Assembly: GCF_000620085.1 (NCBI RefSeq)
Contig: NZ_JHVJ01000010.1
Coordinates: 229,171 to 293,170 of the forward strand
Reading direction: 5' to 3'
Length of the DNA stretch: 64,000 nucleotides
Origin: Marinobacterium jannaschii DSM 6295
GTDB taxonomy: Bacteria; Pseudomonadota; Gammaproteobacteria; Pseudomonadales; Balneatricaceae
Of the stretch, positions 62,902 to 64,000 are shown one piece after another. Made by a program: the position numbers and the translations under genes. The notes beneath the pieces were generated by a model, which saw only the letters and a list, made by a program, of their open reading frames with translations, made no database searches and was not told where the DNA came from. Every line of letters begins with the position of its first letter. Within the stretch, counting starts at the first letter, position 1.

Positions 62902-62955
62902 TAACGCCTCAAACAGCGGCGCGTGATTAGCGCGCCCAGCTCCGAAGGGGCGATA
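62902..62955 (-). repeat. attC-like imperfect hairpin beyond the 3' end of the acetyltransferase gene
   Basis: CGCCTC pairs with GGGGCG (one G-T), AGC with GCT, and GGCGCG with CGCGCC around a 7-base loop. Two unpaired bases (62937-62938) lie on one side only. Read with the acetyltransferase gene, the element ends GAGGCGTTA, as integron attC sites do, but the matching inverse core (ATCGCC rather than AACGCC) is altered. It may be a decayed cassette recombination site or simply a hairpin terminator. Confidence 0.35.
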
Positions 62956-62965
62956 CTGCTTCACA

Positions 62966-62985
62966 CTGTTGCAAAGTACGAAGGT
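62966..62985 (+). repeat. Imperfect direct repeat flanking the acetyltransferase gene, left copy
   Basis: CTGTTGCAAAGTACGAAGGT resembles CTATTGCTAAAATACGAAGGT at 63666-63686, with one gap and three substitutions; the nine bases TACGAAGGT are identical. The copies lie on either side of the AT-rich gene, 700 bp apart. Confidence 0.5.
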
Positions 62986-63019
62986 AAGCTAATAGCCTTC
63001 TCGTAGTAAGCCTCTTTTC

Positions 63020-63655
63020 TTAAATGCTTTTGATTAAAAGCTTAATGCCCTCATGCTCAGTGATAGATGAAAAGGGTTTTTCGCCATCTACATCGAACTC
63101 GCTGTATTTAATGCTGGCTTTTTCGTCAAATCCTAGCTTGTTAATGAAAATATGCTGGGATATATTTCCTGTGGCTTCAGCTTGCGCATATTTAAAGCCT
63201 TTGACTTTCGCTTCTTTTATGCAGGTTGAAATAAGTTCCATAACAACTCCCTTGCCCTTGAAGTTAGAGTCAGTTGCAATGAATTTTATATTTAAATAGG
63301 TGTTTTCTTCTAACTCGCCTCTAGTAAAATACGCGCTGTTTAACGAATCAATTAACGCAGCTATTGGGTTGTTATGCACTTCACTATTAGAGCCTTCAGA
63401 ATTGACTGTTTCAGACAAATCAGATGATAAAATTGCACCAATGATTTTATTTGAATTGACGTCCCTGGCTACAAATCCAAGACTTTCCTCAGCACACTTA
63501 TGTGATAAATAGAGAATGTATTCAGCAAACTCCTTCGGATCAGATGAATTCAAATGTGCTAAGGGTTCTCTTTCATTGAACACGGCTACTACTAAGTTTG
63601 CAGCCTCTTCAGCACTATTTTTATCTATTTTTTGAACTATAAAATTAAAAGACAT
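63020..63655 (-). CDS. AT-rich GNAT-like acetyltransferase, probably acquired
   Basis: This 211-aa protein shows late GNAT motifs: YLNIKFIATDSNFKGKGVVMELISTCIKEAKVKGF (acetyl-CoA loop Lys-Gly-Lys-Gly) and FINKLGFDEKASIKYSEF. Base composition (about 35-40% GC in sampled lines) and Lys/Asn-rich codons differ sharply from neighbouring genes. AGGA precedes the ATG at 63655. Its flanks carry an attC-like hairpin and direct repeats, and an IS remnant follows. Substrate is unknown; cassette-borne relatives often modify antibiotics or polyamines, but nothing shows that here. Confidence 0.78.
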   Translation of the reverse strand: MSFNFIVQKIDKNSAEEAANLVVAVFNEREPLAHLNSSDPKEFAEYILYLSHKCAEESLGFVARDVNSNKIIGAILSSDLSETVNSEGSNSEVHNNPIAALIDSLNSAYFTRGELEENTYLNIKFIATDSNFKGKGVVMELISTCIKEAKVKGFKYAQAEATGNISQHIFINKLGFDEKASIKYSEFDVDGEKPFSSITEHEGIKLLIKSI

Positions 63656-63665
63656 CTGTTGATTC

Positions 63666-63686
63666 CTATTGCTAAAATACGAAGGT
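63666..63686 (+). repeat. Imperfect direct repeat flanking the acetyltransferase gene, right copy
   Basis: This is the partner of the copy at 62966-62985. It lies 11 bp before the acetyltransferase start codon on the minus strand and overlaps its promoter region. Confidence 0.5.
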
Positions 63687-63746
63687 TTAATCAATTAGTA
63701 TATAAGTTCATATCCATACTGGAGTCTGAGACTATCAAAATTAAAC

Positions 63747-64000
63747 TGGTCCTATCCACGAAAAGTAGACTCTGGGTTATGCGCTTTTGCGCTCAAACTC
63801 TGCCGGGCTGATATAGCCTGGCGCAGAGTGCCTGCGGACGCGGTTATAAAATACGTCGATGTATTTGAATATACCTGATTTTGCCTCGCCTAGCTGTGGA
63901 TGCTAAGCACGTTGTTCACAAAGTTTAGGTATTCGAGATACCGGCGGTAAGTTTCCAATACTGCCATGACGGCGCTCCCGGTTATAGTGATTGACCCAAT
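63747..64000 (-). mobile_element. IS3-family element remnant, cut by the window edge
   Basis: TGGTCC at 63747 begins a stretch that could be an IS terminal inverted repeat (TG at the tip). Inside lie two transposase C-terminal segments on the minus strand. The element continues past base 64000, so its other end, target duplication and completeness are unknown. Confidence 0.65.
63777..64000 (-). pseudogene. IS3-family transposase (OrfB) C-terminal remnants
   Basis: On the minus strand from the window edge the frame reads WVNHYNRERRHGSIGN and ends at TAG 63905-63903. After that stop the same frame continues with [32 protein letters not shown] and TAA at 63779-63777. Both are versions of the tail of an rve-type transposase (Y-N-x-x-R-R-H), so two different C-termini appear joined, as after insertion and deletion of related elements. 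The catalytic DDE core is not in view. Confidence 0.75.

Overview
The window is GC-rich bacterial chromosome (about 55-60% GC by eye) with tightly packed genes on both strands. Its families (YbiT-type ABC-F, Aap amino-acid uptake, thiBPQ, Bat/MoxR, HopJ, DUF3010, DUF6482, DUF2164, TRAP and LysR proteins) point to a heterotrophic, probably marine gammaproteobacterium of the Oceanospirillales type. That placement is inference. I see no rRNA, tRNA, CRISPR or phage module. Mobile DNA is confined to the last kilobase.

Layout. 1-6.9 kb: the end of an EAL phosphodiesterase, dinB behind a near-perfect LexA box, a deaminase, a SulP transporter, an HD-GYP protein and a ferredoxin reductase. 6.9-10.7 kb: a dehydrogenase pair divergent from a LysR regulator. 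10.8-12.3 kb: a histidine kinase with a decayed ATP site. 12.9-17.7 kb: a four-gene operon (glutamine-synthetase-like ligase, aldehyde dehydrogenase, iron alcohol dehydrogenase, glutamine amidotransferase) that fits catabolism of an amino alcohol through gamma-glutamyl intermediates. 17.9-26 kb: NYN protein, ybiT, an RNA methyltransferase, a beta-propeller protein, and a SutR-like regulator divergent from a BenE-type transporter with twin palindromes between them. 26-30.3 kb: thiBPQ and a divergent thiamine-kinase-like gene. 30.4-39.8 kb: a two-component system divergent from a six-gene MoxR/Bat operon. 40-44.3 kb: aapJQMP, with a frameshift in aapM. 44.3-45.1 kb: an unusually long gene-free stretch. 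45-55.6 kb: assorted enzymes, DUF proteins, transporters and LysR regulators, including a TRAP small permease with no partners nearby.

55.8-62.9 kb looks like one catabolic locus. A betaine-type ABC importer (proXWV) plus an SDR is divergent from an operon of two enolase-superfamily enzymes with a tautomerase between them. One enolase-superfamily protein keeps all the mandelate racemase landmarks except a Lys-to-Arg change. The other resembles betaine epimerases and hydroxyproline dehydratases.

62.9-64 kb is accessory DNA: an AT-rich acetyltransferase gene with an attC-like hairpin beyond its 3' end and an imperfect direct repeat on both sides, then IS3-family transposase remnants running off the window.

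Start sites were chosen from Shine-Dalgarno spacing and remembered family alignments. Families were assigned by motif reading, not by searches, and promoter and operator calls are visual.
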